64,000 nt of DNA from Rhynchopus sp. YZ270_cl-10 (lineage: Eukaryota; Euglenozoa; Diplonemea; Diplonemida; Diplonemidae), in the NCBI GenBank assembly GCA_964035575.1, contig OZ037870.1, positions 992,001 to 1,056,000 of the forward strand. The letters run 5' to 3'. This document shows, in pieces, positions 29,781 to 41,000 of the stretch. Each line of letters starts with the position of its first letter. Within the stretch, counting starts at the first letter, position 1. The notes beneath the pieces were generated by a model. The model made no database searches, was not told where the DNA came from, and saw only the letters and a program-made list of their open reading frames with translations. The position numbers were made by a program, and so were the translations under genes.

Positions 29781-32762
29781 CACGGATGCTGCCAGATCTG
29801 GCCAGATCTCCAGATCTGGGCCGCCCAGATCTGGCCAGATCTGGGAAAATTTTTTTTTTTTTTGAAAAAAAATTTTTTCCCAGACGTCCCAGATCTGGCC
29901 AGATCTGGCCAGATCTGGCCACATCTGGGAGATCTGGGACGTCTGGGAAAATTTTTTTTTCCAGGTACCCCCAATGACATAACGAAGTATCGCTTGAAGT
30001 ACCGTTCAATATACGTTGCTCGTGTGTGCAAGTTACGAAGTAGGACACACAAGGTATATCAAACGATAAATCAATCAGATAAACGTTACATCATTGGAAA
30101 ATTGTTGGCACCGCCGCCCTGTCTTCGTATTTATTACGTCGACAGGCCAAACAGCGTTGGGCTCAGAAGAAGCAGTGCAAAACACTGGGGATCAACATGA
30201 GAACCAACTCCCAACAACACAGGCTACCGAAGTAGCAGGTGGGGTGTTGCGGGTGTTTGGGGTGAAAGAAAATCGATTTTGGTAAGTTACAGCAGAAAAT
30301 TCTTAAGTTTGCACAATTGAGAAGGGTGTTACCACTGCCTAATATTATTCGTACATGTGAACCGGTAAGGTCGAGAAGGGTGGACACGGCATACAAGTAC
30401 AAGTACAAGTAAGACGTACCTTCTACAAAGGCTGAATTCGCAATTCTTAAGGGATTGAATTCAGCCCCCACGTGGTGTTTTTGAGAAAATCATTCCATGG
30501 TATACAACTATGGTTCCCGAAGAATGATTCGCCCCTCCTCGTTCATGCAAACTTAAGAAAATTCTGAAGTAACTACAACCTGGCGTGCGGGTACAGATGC
30601 ATTGCTTTGTTCTTTCCTCAAAGTCATGTGTGATCTCTCGGGTCTGTACTAAAGTCAGTGTTTAGATAAGCATCCACTTGACTCGTTCTAACAACCGTTG
30701 AAATCTAGAACAAAACAATACACTGCCCCTTCTCACACCAAGCCGCCATGCTTCAAGAGCATGCCCTGGGCAAAAATTACTGTGACAAAAATTAGTTTTC
30801 TGGGGGAACGCAATATTTTCTTGTGCCTAGTCCTCCGCAAGCAGAGGACAGACTTTCCGGATCCCGAAGTCGAATTTCTTGCACTAGCTACGCTCCCTGG
30901 GTTAAATGGCTATAGCAGTGACTGACTAAGAGTTTCATAATAATTAGGGTGGTCTATGGGGTGGGTTAATGGAAAAGTTGGTATATAAACCCGACTTTTA
31001 CGATCGCCACCTGGTTTTGAAATAATTGCACCAGCTCTTCCGTCGGCACTGCTTCGCTGTTATGATGAAGGGTCGTCGGTTCGGGTACCTGTTAAGAGAA
31101 ATTGAATGTAAAAGTAGAGACTACAACAAAAAAACAAACAAACAAACAAGAAGCCGCCCCGTACCCCTTAAACGTAAAAGTGACATTTTTGTTGACAAAA
31201 AAAAAAAATAGCTAAAAAATAGCGAACATGTCGAAAAGGGAGAAAATCGGGGGGTTAAAAACATACCTTGCACTCGGCCCACTCTCCAGGTACAAAGAAC
31301 ATCACTGCACGACAAACCCACTACTACGATAGAAAATAACTATTTTTTACCGAACAGAAAGGTCGTTTTATTGATGAGTGTTTTCTGAGTGCACACTCAG
31401 TGGGGACAAAATGCAACACTTACCGAAAAAATTCTCCAATCGGACAAAAACCTTTCTAAACACCCAAAAAAAAAACACCTCAGTCCACATCCGCTGGGGT
31501 CGCGAGATGGAAATATATGGTTTTACAGCTTTTGGGGGGTCTAGCGTGGGTCCCAGATGCATTTTGCAACGGGTCTGTGTGTGTGTGTGTGCCTCAACCG
31601 CTTCACAGTACCCTTTTTTGTAACTGAAAACGACGCATCCTGTACCTAAGTGCACTGAAGCCTTGCTTGCGTCCTCCTTCGTGGTTTTGGGCGTTCGCAT
31701 GCGAGAATCATTATCGCATTCTCACATGTAATTCTCGCATCACGGAGAGGATTTTAGCGTTACGTGACCACAAAAAAAGTGCACAAAATTAGTTTGGTCA
31801 AAAATCACCTTGCACTTGTGAAGGAATTGCTGAGGAAATCTGAAATATGCGTGTTTTGGTACACAAAAGTGCGTTTTGGGTGGTTCTGAAGGGTCAAAAC
31901 ACCAAAAAAAAAACGTTTTTTTGCATTTTTGGTCACCCAAGGACCCACTATTTTGGTTGATATTTTTTTTTTTCCCTTTGCGAAAAAATACCCAAAAATC
32001 ACGGCTATAAAAACGCTAAGGAAAAATCGATTTTCGTTTTTTGGGCAGAGAAGTGCGTTTTAGGCGCCCACAGATGGTCAAAACATCAAAATTTTTGTGT
32101 TTTTGGCATCTTTGGACACCCAAGGACCCACTATCAGGGGTGAATTTTTTTTGCCTGAGATTTGCCTTTGCCAGAAATCGAAGAAAAAAAAATTATGAAG
32201 GAAATTGCTAAGAAAAAGTCGAAATTGTGGGCCCCTGTACTGCATATGGCGGTACCAGATCGTCAAAACACCCGACTCTTGCGTTTTTTTGCACTTTTTG
32301 GTACACAAAAACCCTGCTCAGGGGTCAAAATTTTCCCGGAAAAAAAAAAATTTTTTTTTTTCGAGATTTTTCAAAAATCGACTTGTCTTTGGTAAAAACC
32401 ATGAAATTTCGGGTTCGCAAAACCACGTTTTAGACCCCCACAGATGCTCAAAAGTGCCAAATTTTGCTTTAAATGGCCTCAAATCGTCGAAATTAGCCCT
32501 TTTTAGGGGCGAAAAAAAAAATTCGAGAGTCCCTTTCCCTGGGAGACAATAGCCAGAAATCTGAGGGAAAAAAAAAACTGGCCAGATTTCCAGATCTGGC
32601 CAGATCTGGGGAGTTTTTTTTTTTTTTTGAAAAAAAAAATTTCCCAGATTCCCAGATCTGGCCAGATCTGGCCAGATCTGGAAACAAGATCTCCACATCT
32701 GGAAAACGAGCCAGATCTGGGAAATTGGCCCCCAAATCTGGCCAGATCTGGCAGCATCCGTG
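29781..32762. mobile_element. DNA transposon, about 3 kb, 6-bp TSD, CCAGATCTGG arrays
   Basis: The ends are CACGGATGCTGCCAGATC and onward into TGGCCAGATCT, with an exact inverse at the right (about 29 bp). TTATTA is duplicated at 29775-29780 and 32763-32768. Clusters of the palindrome CCAGATCTGG and CCAGACGTCC lie at 29790-29950 and 32580-32755. The interior has a coding-like stretch (30140-30290, RQAKQRWAQKKQCKTLGIN) shared with the element at 9748, a TATATAAA-like site near 30982, and four diverged 183-bp tandem units. No intact transposase frame is visible. It is the longest element in the window. Confidence 0.8.
31740..32540 (+). repeat. Four diverged tandem units of about 183 bp
   Basis: The phrase GCGTTTTnGG...GGTCAAAACACCAAAA followed by GGACCCACTA-like sequence recurs near 31870, 32052, 32240 and 32424. 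Homology is clearest between the first two units (CACCCAAGGACCCACTAT in both). The array lies in the right part of the 29781 transposon. Confidence 0.55.
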
Positions 32763-32768
32763 TTATTA

Positions 32769-33184
32769 GTTTTGGTTATTTTTTTTTGTCCCAACAATGT
32801 CTTATCAATCAAAAAAAATGTTTCATGGACAATGAAAATCCGTGATGTGCGTACAGAAAAAAATATATATATTTTTTTTTTTGCTCGTTATTTTTATTAT
32901 TGTTGTGAGTGGCTCCCACCTCCCCTGACAGAGTTGTTTTCCTGTGGGAAAAAAAACCCATGGGGGGTGGGAAGCAAAAAAAAAACCAAATAGCACCAAA
33001 TGTTTTGCCGTTATCATATTGTGTTTTTCTTCTTTCTTTTGGCACAGCACAAAAAAGAAAAATCCGGTTCTTGAGGATTTTTTTTTAAAGCAGTTACGAT
33101 TTTTTATGGTTTCCAATGGCAAAGCACACTACATATGCCATTTCTCCCCCCCTTTTTCTCCATTCTATACTGTTGCAACTTTCT

Positions 33185-33215
<31 letters not shown>

Positions 33216-35025
33216 CTCTTCTCCTCTTCTCCCTGACTCCTTCTCTAGTTTTTATATTTGATGTCTATGGGGTGTAAAGTCATCATACAAACCTCATTTC
33301 TTTTTCTCCCCTCTTTAAAGCACAATACCACCAAAAACTCCGACAAGGAGAGTGTTTCATCAAATCACCGATGCCACTACCAGGGACTTTGCCTCCCCCC
33401 AGAAATGGTGAAACTGTGCTGACATATTTGAAGAGGAAAAAAGATGGGAATTTTTTGTGTTTTGGACGAATTTGTTTTCATTATTTTGAAGAAAGATGCT
33501 GTGCTATCCAGCTTAAGCTACTATGCTGAGGCATGGGTTTTTATATTTACCACGATTTCTCTATTTTATTCTTCAAATTTTTTTTTGCCCAATATCAATT
33601 TCAGTTTTCCAAATTTATCCCATCTGTTTGCCCATCTTTTTGTTTTTTTTTTGATCCAATGTCAGAAGCATTTCTTTTGTGTTAGAGAAGAGAATGAAAC
33701 CGGCAGAAGGGGGGGGAGCTTTGCTGTATTTCTGACTCCCCCTTTTTTTCTTCATTTTTTCGCACCCTCTTTGCCTTCTTTTCGTTTAGAACAGAATGTA
33801 TGAAATCATTTTTCATTTTTTTGATTGGAGACTAAAACACGAGTCTTTAGAATCATCTTATCAAAAACAAATTGATTTTTTTTTTTTCGTCATCATTTTT
33901 TTGTGACGAGGAGTGGGTGGAGACCCATCTCACCCCACCCCATTTTTTGGGCATTTTTTTTTCCCCCTATCACTGTGTTTCTCGACAACACAGATAGGGA
34001 TCGAGATCCCCCACCTCCCCCCCCATTCCCCCCTTTTTTTCCCACTCCCCCCTCCCCCCATTGTGACTCCTTCTTCTTCTCCTTCTCTTTCTCCTTCTCC
34101 TCCCTTTCCCTTCCCCCCTTTGCGCAAGAAGGTACCCTCCCACCATCACCCACCTCTCCCATTGCTCTAGGTTGGAAGACAAATTGTATCCAAGCTAATG
34201 GGCAAAAAAAATAAAGACGAATAGAAGAAAAAAAATCCCCCAATCTTCCCCTTGGAATTGGAAGTATCTCCCCCCTTTTTTCTGCGAATGAGAAAATTTT
34301 TGCTGTGTCTTTCACTTTTTTTGCGGCGGTGTAGCCCTCTCATCTATGCACAGGATTCTTCTCCTTCTCTCTTTTTATCGACTTGAAAATATGTGTCGCG
34401 TCTCTAAGGCTCCATTCATTGCTTTCAAGCATTTTTTTTTACTGAGTATTTTATTGTATATGTTAGGGGAAGGTCGTACATTTTTTTTTCTTCTTCTTCT
34501 CACCCCCCCGCTCCCCCATTTCAGGTCCATATCACGGATTTGAAAAAGAAGGGGAAAACAAATGGATCAGTTTTTAAAACAAAAAATACAGAATGAACAG
34601 AACAAAAAACTATATCCGCATTTGAGAAGGAAAAAAAAAAACACACACACACACTCCCCCTTCGGAATATTTCTTGTCTTTACTACCCCATTCCACCCTC
34701 TCTCTCTCTCACCCCCTTCTTTTTAATTCGACGTTGAACAAGGAAAAATTATTTTCATTCCCCTCCCCCCATCCCGCCATTCTGTGGCACCAAAAAGAAC
34801 CACCCCCCCTCCTTCTCCCCCGAGGAAACACACAAAAAAAAAAAACATCCCCCACTATAAAGATGTGTGAACAAAAAAAGAAAAGAAAACAAACCTATTC
34901 CCTGACACACCTTTTGAACGGAATATCCCCCCTCAAAAAAAAGCTCCCCAATTTTCTTCTTCTTCTTCTTCTCTTTTCATTCTCCATCACCATTTCTTCA
35001 GAAAATAAAGAAACAGTTTTTTTAA
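32769..35025. other. Gene-free tract upstream of the PDZ gene
   Basis: T- and C-rich low-complexity sequence with long T runs (about 30 T at 33189). The final 100 bases are a pyrimidine tract ending in ATTTCTTCAG at 34992-35001, a likely spliced-leader acceptor for the gene at 35026. No other gene or named repeat. Confidence 0.5.
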
Positions 35026-36692
35026 ATGGCAAGAGATCAAAGCCGAAATGTGACACGCCAGGTGTCGATGACAAGCAGTGTTATGGAGCAACCTATGTCC
35101 CGGAGCCGTACCAACAGGAGAGACCTTGCGAGCAGTGTGGAAGTTTACCGGAAGGTGGCGGGAACGAGCAAGGCAGGGCGTGGGTGCCCTCGGTCGCACA
35201 ACCGAGGGATGTCTGTTGAGCGGAATACTGAGGTGACGTTATCGCGTGGGATGTCCGAAAAGCTTGGATGCAGTCTTGAAAAAATGCGGGTCACCAACGT
35301 ACAGAACGGCTCCGTTGCCGACCGTCATGGCCTCAACGGATACGTCGGTCGTACCATCACGCACGTTAACAACCAACCGGTTCATTCCATCGATGATATC
35401 AAACAGCTTACCTCTGCCTCAAACAGCGTGACGCTTCGCTTCAAGGACCCTACACAGCACAGAGGGCGGCGCTCTGTGTCGTATCGTCTGAATGACAAAG
35501 AGTCGGACGCAGTGTCGTGCAGGCGGCATATCCGCAGCCCGTATGCGGATGAGCTGAAGGATATCTTTGCCGAGCAGGCACCCATCCAGCAGACCACACA
35601 GAGGTCTGCGAGTTGTGGGATTTATGTGCCGTATGGTGATTCAACCAACGAGCCGGTTGCGTTTCCGGGGACGGTGCCGGTGTTGACTGTGCCGGGGCAT
35701 GCTCCGAGGATATCAAAAAATGGGCAGGTGAGTCAATCTCTTGGGAGGTTTAGGTTCCCGCCGAATCTGTCGTGCGAGCAGATGGAGTGTTATGGGTTGA
35801 GTTCGGGAGGGAATAAGTTGGTGAACTACCGTCCGCCGTCGCCGAACAAGAAGGGTGGGGGTGTGTCGAGGCAGAGCCGTCGTGCGCACAGTGAGCCGCG
35901 TGGGTCGATGAATGCACTCATATCGCATTCGTCGAGGAATGACCGCAGCTTTGTGCACGTCTCTCCGTCCCGCCGTGCCGGCCTGCACCTCCTCACCAAC
36001 CAAAGCCCCAAGCTCGACTTCCTCCACCACGACGACGGCCTCACCGTCCCCTGGTCCCCCTCAGAGAAGTTCAACAACCTCTCCCCACGCCCAGGCTCAC
36101 CCTCAAGGCGCCGTGCGATCGATCACAGAAGCTTCAACCCCACCTTCCTCTCCGACGGCCCCACCACACCCAGAGGTGGAAGAAGCGGGCGTGGTAGGGA
36201 ATCTATCCCAAGAGAGTATGTCAAAAAAAGCTGAATTTTATCAAAAAAAAAATTTTTTACAGCCACGGTGATTTGGTAGGAAATACGCACCTCGGAAACC
36301 TGAAGAACCTCACCCCCGTGAACAGCGTGCGGACGGCTGTCAGTAAGTGCATTCTCCCGAAGGTATAGTTTTTTTTTTTGTGAAAATGGTTTTATCTAAT
36401 AATACAGGTGGTGAACAAATACCAAGGACCGACCAAGAAGCATCCGATTTCGACGCCGATGACGTCGGACATCTTCAACTCCAATATGTACACACCGTAC
36501 AGCTGCCAAGACATGCGCGACTCAGCCTCCACTAGGATTAAAGGGCGTGTCAACACTTTCCGCAGTCCAATGTCTTTGACACACAACGAGCCCATGGCTG
36601 ACCCTAGAACCCCTCAGTCACCTGGCGCAAGCAGGCGCCGAGCACACACTCCTGCCCCCAGCCCTCGCCCTCCGTGGGACACCCACAACTAA
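35026..36692 (+). CDS. PDZ-domain protein with disordered basic C-terminus; two tiny introns
   Basis: Three exons, 35026-36215, 36263-36362 and 36408-36692, join in frame to give 524 residues. The introns are 47 and 45 bases (donors GTATGT and GTATAG, acceptors TTTTACAG and AATACAG). The alternative donor GTAAGT at 36343 would throw the last exon out of frame, so I prefer GTATAG. Residues about 75-142 fit a PDZ fold: LGCSLEKMRVTNVQNGS, ADRHGLNGYVGRTITHVNNQ, then a helix and a VTLRF strand. The rest is rich in Arg, Ser and Pro (SPSRR, RGRES), probably disordered. PDZ domains bind C-terminal peptides; the partner and location are unknown. ATG 35026 follows the pyrimidine tract and AG at 35000-35001. 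Confidence 0.75.
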
Positions 36693-36889
36693 GGTGAAGG
36701 GAGGGGGAACAAAACCATTGCTGTTCTTTATTTTGTAGAAACTATTGTATTTTTTTTTTTGTAGACTTTGTTTCATCCACCCCAGTATCCTCCCCACTTT
36801 TTTTGGTGTCTTCATCCGCAGAGATGTTTGCACCTCAAATTAAATAAAGACAGTCAAAGGAGGTGTATTTGTCTGATCTTTTCATTGGA

Positions 36890-36922
36890 TGACTGTGCAC
36901 GAGAGGCACATTCATTTTTCAA
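36890..36922 (+). repeat. Family A repeat, GTGC/GCAC stem variant
   Basis: GACTGTGCACGAGAGGCAC with ATTCAT. GTGC pairs with GCAC across an ACGAGAG loop, replacing the CTAAGC/GCTTAG stem of other copies. Confidence 0.55.
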
Positions 36923-37064
36923 GTTTTTTTTTTAAGGCTTACTAAAGACGGTCGAACCGTAACCTACAAACAACCTTTCAGGGTAAGTAGTACCATTGTG
37001 TCCAACCACTCATGTTTGACTACCCCCTGGGGGAAGAATTTTTTTTATAAAAGCTGCTCTTAAG

Positions 37065-37172
37065 GGTTCAGGACGAATGGCGTCTATACCTTCCGTAGTA
37101 GGCTTTCGGCCAACATTGAGTACAGACCCTATTAACCCTAAATGGGTTATTAGGCGATTGTCGACACAACAA
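37065..37172 (+). repeat. Family D structured repeat, copy 2
   Basis: GGCGTCTATACCTTCCGTAG, GGCTTTCGGCC hairpin, AACATTGAGTACAGACC. A long hairpin follows (CTATTAACCC / GGGTTATTAG), then GCGATTGTCGACACAAC. Confidence 0.7.
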
Positions 37173-37246
37173 TAAAAATGAGGGCATTGTGCCGTGCAAA
37201 AGAGCTTTGACCGATGTTGAAAAGAAGCATGTTCTTTTCTTTCAAT

Positions 37247-37312
37247 GGAGTGTCAGTGCCTGCGTCTCCAGAGAAGCGGTTTTTGCACTATCAACTTCGT
37301 TTTCAAACGTTT
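37247..37312 (+). repeat. Family C repeat, copy 6
   Basis: CAGTGCCTGCGTCTCCAGAG, AAGCGGTTTTTGCACTATC, AACTTCG. GTGC/GCAC closing pairs are kept. Confidence 0.5.
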
Positions 37313-37539
37313 CGTCTCTGCTCCGCTCGCTTCCCATTTCTACTCTTTTTCTCATCTCTCACCCCAATTCCATGTACCCGTTGTCAAGCACACAGTTAGT
37401 ATTTTATTTTTTCTCACATACCTTCTCATTTTCCCCCTCCCATCCCCTTTGCCATTTAAAACGAACGTTGAATAAGGGAAAAAAAGAAAAGAAAACCAAA
37501 GGGAAAGTATTCTGTCCGTGGTGCTCGTGTGTTTTCCCG

Positions 37540-37628
37540 GTGCCTGCGTCCACAGAGGCGTTTGCACTTTTTCAACTAACATTTTTTTTTTCTCCAAGGA
37601 TACTAAGAAAAGGCGTTCATCTTACCAA
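37540..37628 (+). repeat. Family C copy 7 followed by family A
   Basis: GGTGCCTGCGTCCACAGAGG, CGTTTGCACTTTTTCAAC, a T run, then GGATACTAAGAAAAGGCG and TTCATCTTACC. Confidence 0.5.
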
Positions 37629-38015
37629 ACATTATCTTTTTTCCTGATAGATTTGAAAAAATGGAAGATGAAGAATTCGCCTTTTTTTTTCACAGAATAT
37701 GTTACGATATTGCTGTTGTAACAACTTTTTTTTTGTTTCAAAAAGGGAAATACCTCCGAGACACACACACACAATTGTTTTGTAACCCTCTCCCCCTCCC
37801 TCCCCATCCCCACCCTATACAAAAATAACCTCCCCACATTACCACATTTTTACCTCTTCAATCAAAAACCCCACACACCAATTTCATCATATCACATCCA
37901 GGAAGTAGGGGGAAGTTACCCTCCCACCCCTTCTCTCCTGCTCGCTTCTCGCTTCTCGGTGACGAACACAAAGAGGCTTTGTTTTTGCATTGCTCAAAAA
38001 TTTCGTCTTTTTTTT

Positions 38016-41000
38016 ATGGATAATATAAGTCAAAGCAGTGCTTCGCAGGAGAGTGTGCATGCGATCAATGTGGACGAAGGTCTTACCTTGAGGGAAAAGC
38101 TTCGGAGGAAGGAGGTAGCCGAACAGCGACGGAAACACCAACAACAGCAACGGCAGCTCCAGCACTACACCCAGCAGAGACGAAATGCGTTGTACAAACA
38201 GAACCTGCAGAAGATCGCCTTTAGCTCGCCGGAATACTGCAACCACCCGGTTTTGCCAGGAATCGACGTTTTTAGGGTTCTTGGAGAACAATTTCTTCGC
38301 CCAAACATTCAAAACAGTTCCAGAGAGGTTACAACCATTCTTCCCCTCAAAGCGAACATCCCTCCTACACTGTTGATGTTCCCTGACCTAAATTATGTGT
38401 TTTATTCGACAAATAAGAATGGATTTGTTTGCAGAACTGACAATTCCTCTTTGAAACATTTCAAACATCTGTTACGAAGGGAAAAGCAAGAGGCCGATGC
38501 AAGCCGCAGGATAACGGTAGATCCGACTGTTGGAAAACGAAAATATTCTTCAGTTCAGGGTGACGGATGTGCACGGATCGGAGGTACTGGATGGCAGCCT
38601 TCTGCCAGCGATGACAACCCTTGGCTGCAAATGGAGTTCCGCAAGACAACAGTTCTCGGCATCGCCCTGCAAAGCTACAGCAACACCGCATTTGTCACTT
38701 CTCTCTCCATTTCTCACTCCTTCGACGGCATTTCTTGGTATAAGGTGGACAATGGCATCGAATTTGTTGGGTTGTCTGCAGACGAATTGGAGGCCGAGGT
38801 TTTTTTTACTACTCCACTTCATACTCAATTTCTCCGAATTTACCCAAAATGTTGGGAAGGTTCACGGCCAGGCTGTAGAGCTGGTGTTGTTATTGAAGCT
38901 GAGGAAAAGAAAGAAAAGAAAAAGCTGGTTCTTCCGGTTGCCGTTCTGAAGAAGAGCATACCGGGGTCGAATACCACGAATTGCCAAACCTTATATGTGT
39001 CGCAGCTTGCGAAAGCGTGCACCCCTTCTGCTGTTGAACCGCAGGTTTTGCAGGAGTATGTTTGCTCTCGAGGTGCGTTTTCTACGTTGTACCGTTGTGT
39101 ATGGAAGCAACACAGCGAAAGCTATGCATACGTCATATCAAACCGTGTCAGCACCACCTCGGATACCCTCCAAAGCACTACCTCCCGGTTTCTTGCATCC
39201 CAAGCTGCGGACGATCCGCTCAATATCTTTCTTATAAGGAGAGGGGCGTGCCAACAAATCTGCACCACCTCTGAGCACGTCGCAAAGCTTCTGCACCCAA
39301 TTCTCAAATCAGCCGGAACGATTGACACCTTAGTCACCGATTGGATTCGTGATTCGAACGACGTCTTTTGGCTTGTCAATGTCAAAGGATGGAGGCTACG
39401 GAACAACGTACAACCGCCTCTCAACTCCACCTCCGAGACAGAAAGAAGCCAAAAGGTAAAACAGGTTAAAAAACTGCGAAAATGCGGAGTATGCCAACGT
39501 AGGGTGGAGCTTGAGGCGAGACTTACTATTGCAATGATCCTCAAAACGGTGAACCTCCTCCGCGCCCGTGGAGTGTGGAACGGCAAGCACTGTCTGCCGA
39601 AGGGGACCGGGTCCTCGAAGTATCAGTACCTGAGTGTCTGTGTGGAGTGCTATCAGATGTACCGTTCGGAGACGCGGAGTGACAAGGCGGATAGGGAGCT
39701 GGCGTCGCAGCTGGGGGTGTCGCTGTCTGCGGTGGACGCGGCGACGGTGCATGAGGCAAATTGTTATACAAAGCTGCTGACAAAGCCGTCCTCAGAAGGC
39801 TTCTCTGCAGCTATCAAAGCAGCCTCGCTCGGCCGCGAACAAACCCGCGACACAACAGTCAACCAACAGCAATGGCAGCTCCTCCTCTACTTCGAAAAAG
39901 TCTACAACCTCCCAGACCACCTCCCCCTCCACTCCCTCTCCCTCCGCGTCAAATCGCTCCTCGGCAACACCGATATACTCCCATTTCCTCGAACCCGCGA
40001 CAAACATGGCGGCACCGTTTCCTTCCATCTACTCAAAGTACGCTGTTTTTACACCGATTCGCAGGTCATCCAAAAGGCGACTTTAGAAGGAGAAGAACCC
40101 CAAACTGCAGGAGTCAATCAATACGGACTAAAAGTGTTGGACGAAAATGTGCAGCGGTTTTTGAAGGTGCAAAAATGCGTGAATGTGGACCTCTGCTGCG
40201 ATGAGGAGGTGATTGGGACCGCGGCGTTCCCGTTGCGGCAGTTAAACTCTGGGATGCTTTCGAAGTTGCAGCTGCTACGGATGTTTTCTACTGCCAGCCT
40301 TGGGACCTGCTCGCTTCGCATCAAAATCGGTCTCGTCAACAGCTCCCTATCCCTCACAAAAGGAGAAGAAGTTGCCCGGCACCCTTCCGGCCTTTTTGTC
40401 CCCCGCGCTCCTTCTTACAACATCAACGCGCTTCCCACTGAATGGCGGGTCCTAGTAGCAGATGGGAATACCCCAGAACCGGAAAGGGAGGTGAGCCCCC
40501 CTGAAAAGGAGGGAGAAGAGCCTCCTAAATCGCGCATTCTTGAAAAAATGTTCGCCTTTTGCAAAAGAGATGACGAAAGAGAACGGAACAGAAAGCATCC
40601 ACAGAATAAGCTGCACACCACCGCACATCATACTGTGAAGAATGAGGAGGAATATCTGTTTTTTGTCAGGAATTTGAAGGGCTTAAAACAGGAGAAGGCG
40701 AATGCAAAGAATTTACTAGAAACCCTTGAATTCGAGCCGCCTAAGGGGAAATGCGAGCAGCTAGAAAAGGAGACCAGAGAATTTCGCAAACAACTCAAAA
40801 CTTCGAAGAAGAAGCGCCCTATACCACAGCCACCACAACCTCCGCCACCTCCTCCACCTCCGGTACATACATCGCCACCTTCCTCCTTCAGGAATACGAC
40901 CTCCGCTTCTCTTATGGAGAGACTCCTGCGTATTAGAGAACCCTCGCATTCAATGCTCTCCTTCGATACCATCAACACTAATAACGATACCCAAGAGACC

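Larger units (their letters stand above)
36693..38015 (+). other. Intergenic space with A, D and C repeat copies
   Basis: Between the PDZ and discoidin genes lie, in order, family A (36890-36922), D (37065-37172), C (37247-37312), and C plus A (37540-37628). The tract ATATCACATCCAG at 37889-37901 is the likely acceptor for the next gene. No other coding region. Confidence 0.5.

Noticed and set aside
29787-32760. Restriction-site-like CCAGATCTGG clusters as a separate satellite
   Set aside because: Both clusters lie just inside the TIRs of one element with a matching TTATTA duplication, so they are subterminal arrays.
36343-36407. Donor GTAAGT for the second intron of the PDZ gene
   Set aside because: It would put the last exon in a frame that stops early; GTATAG at 36363 keeps the long basic frame open.
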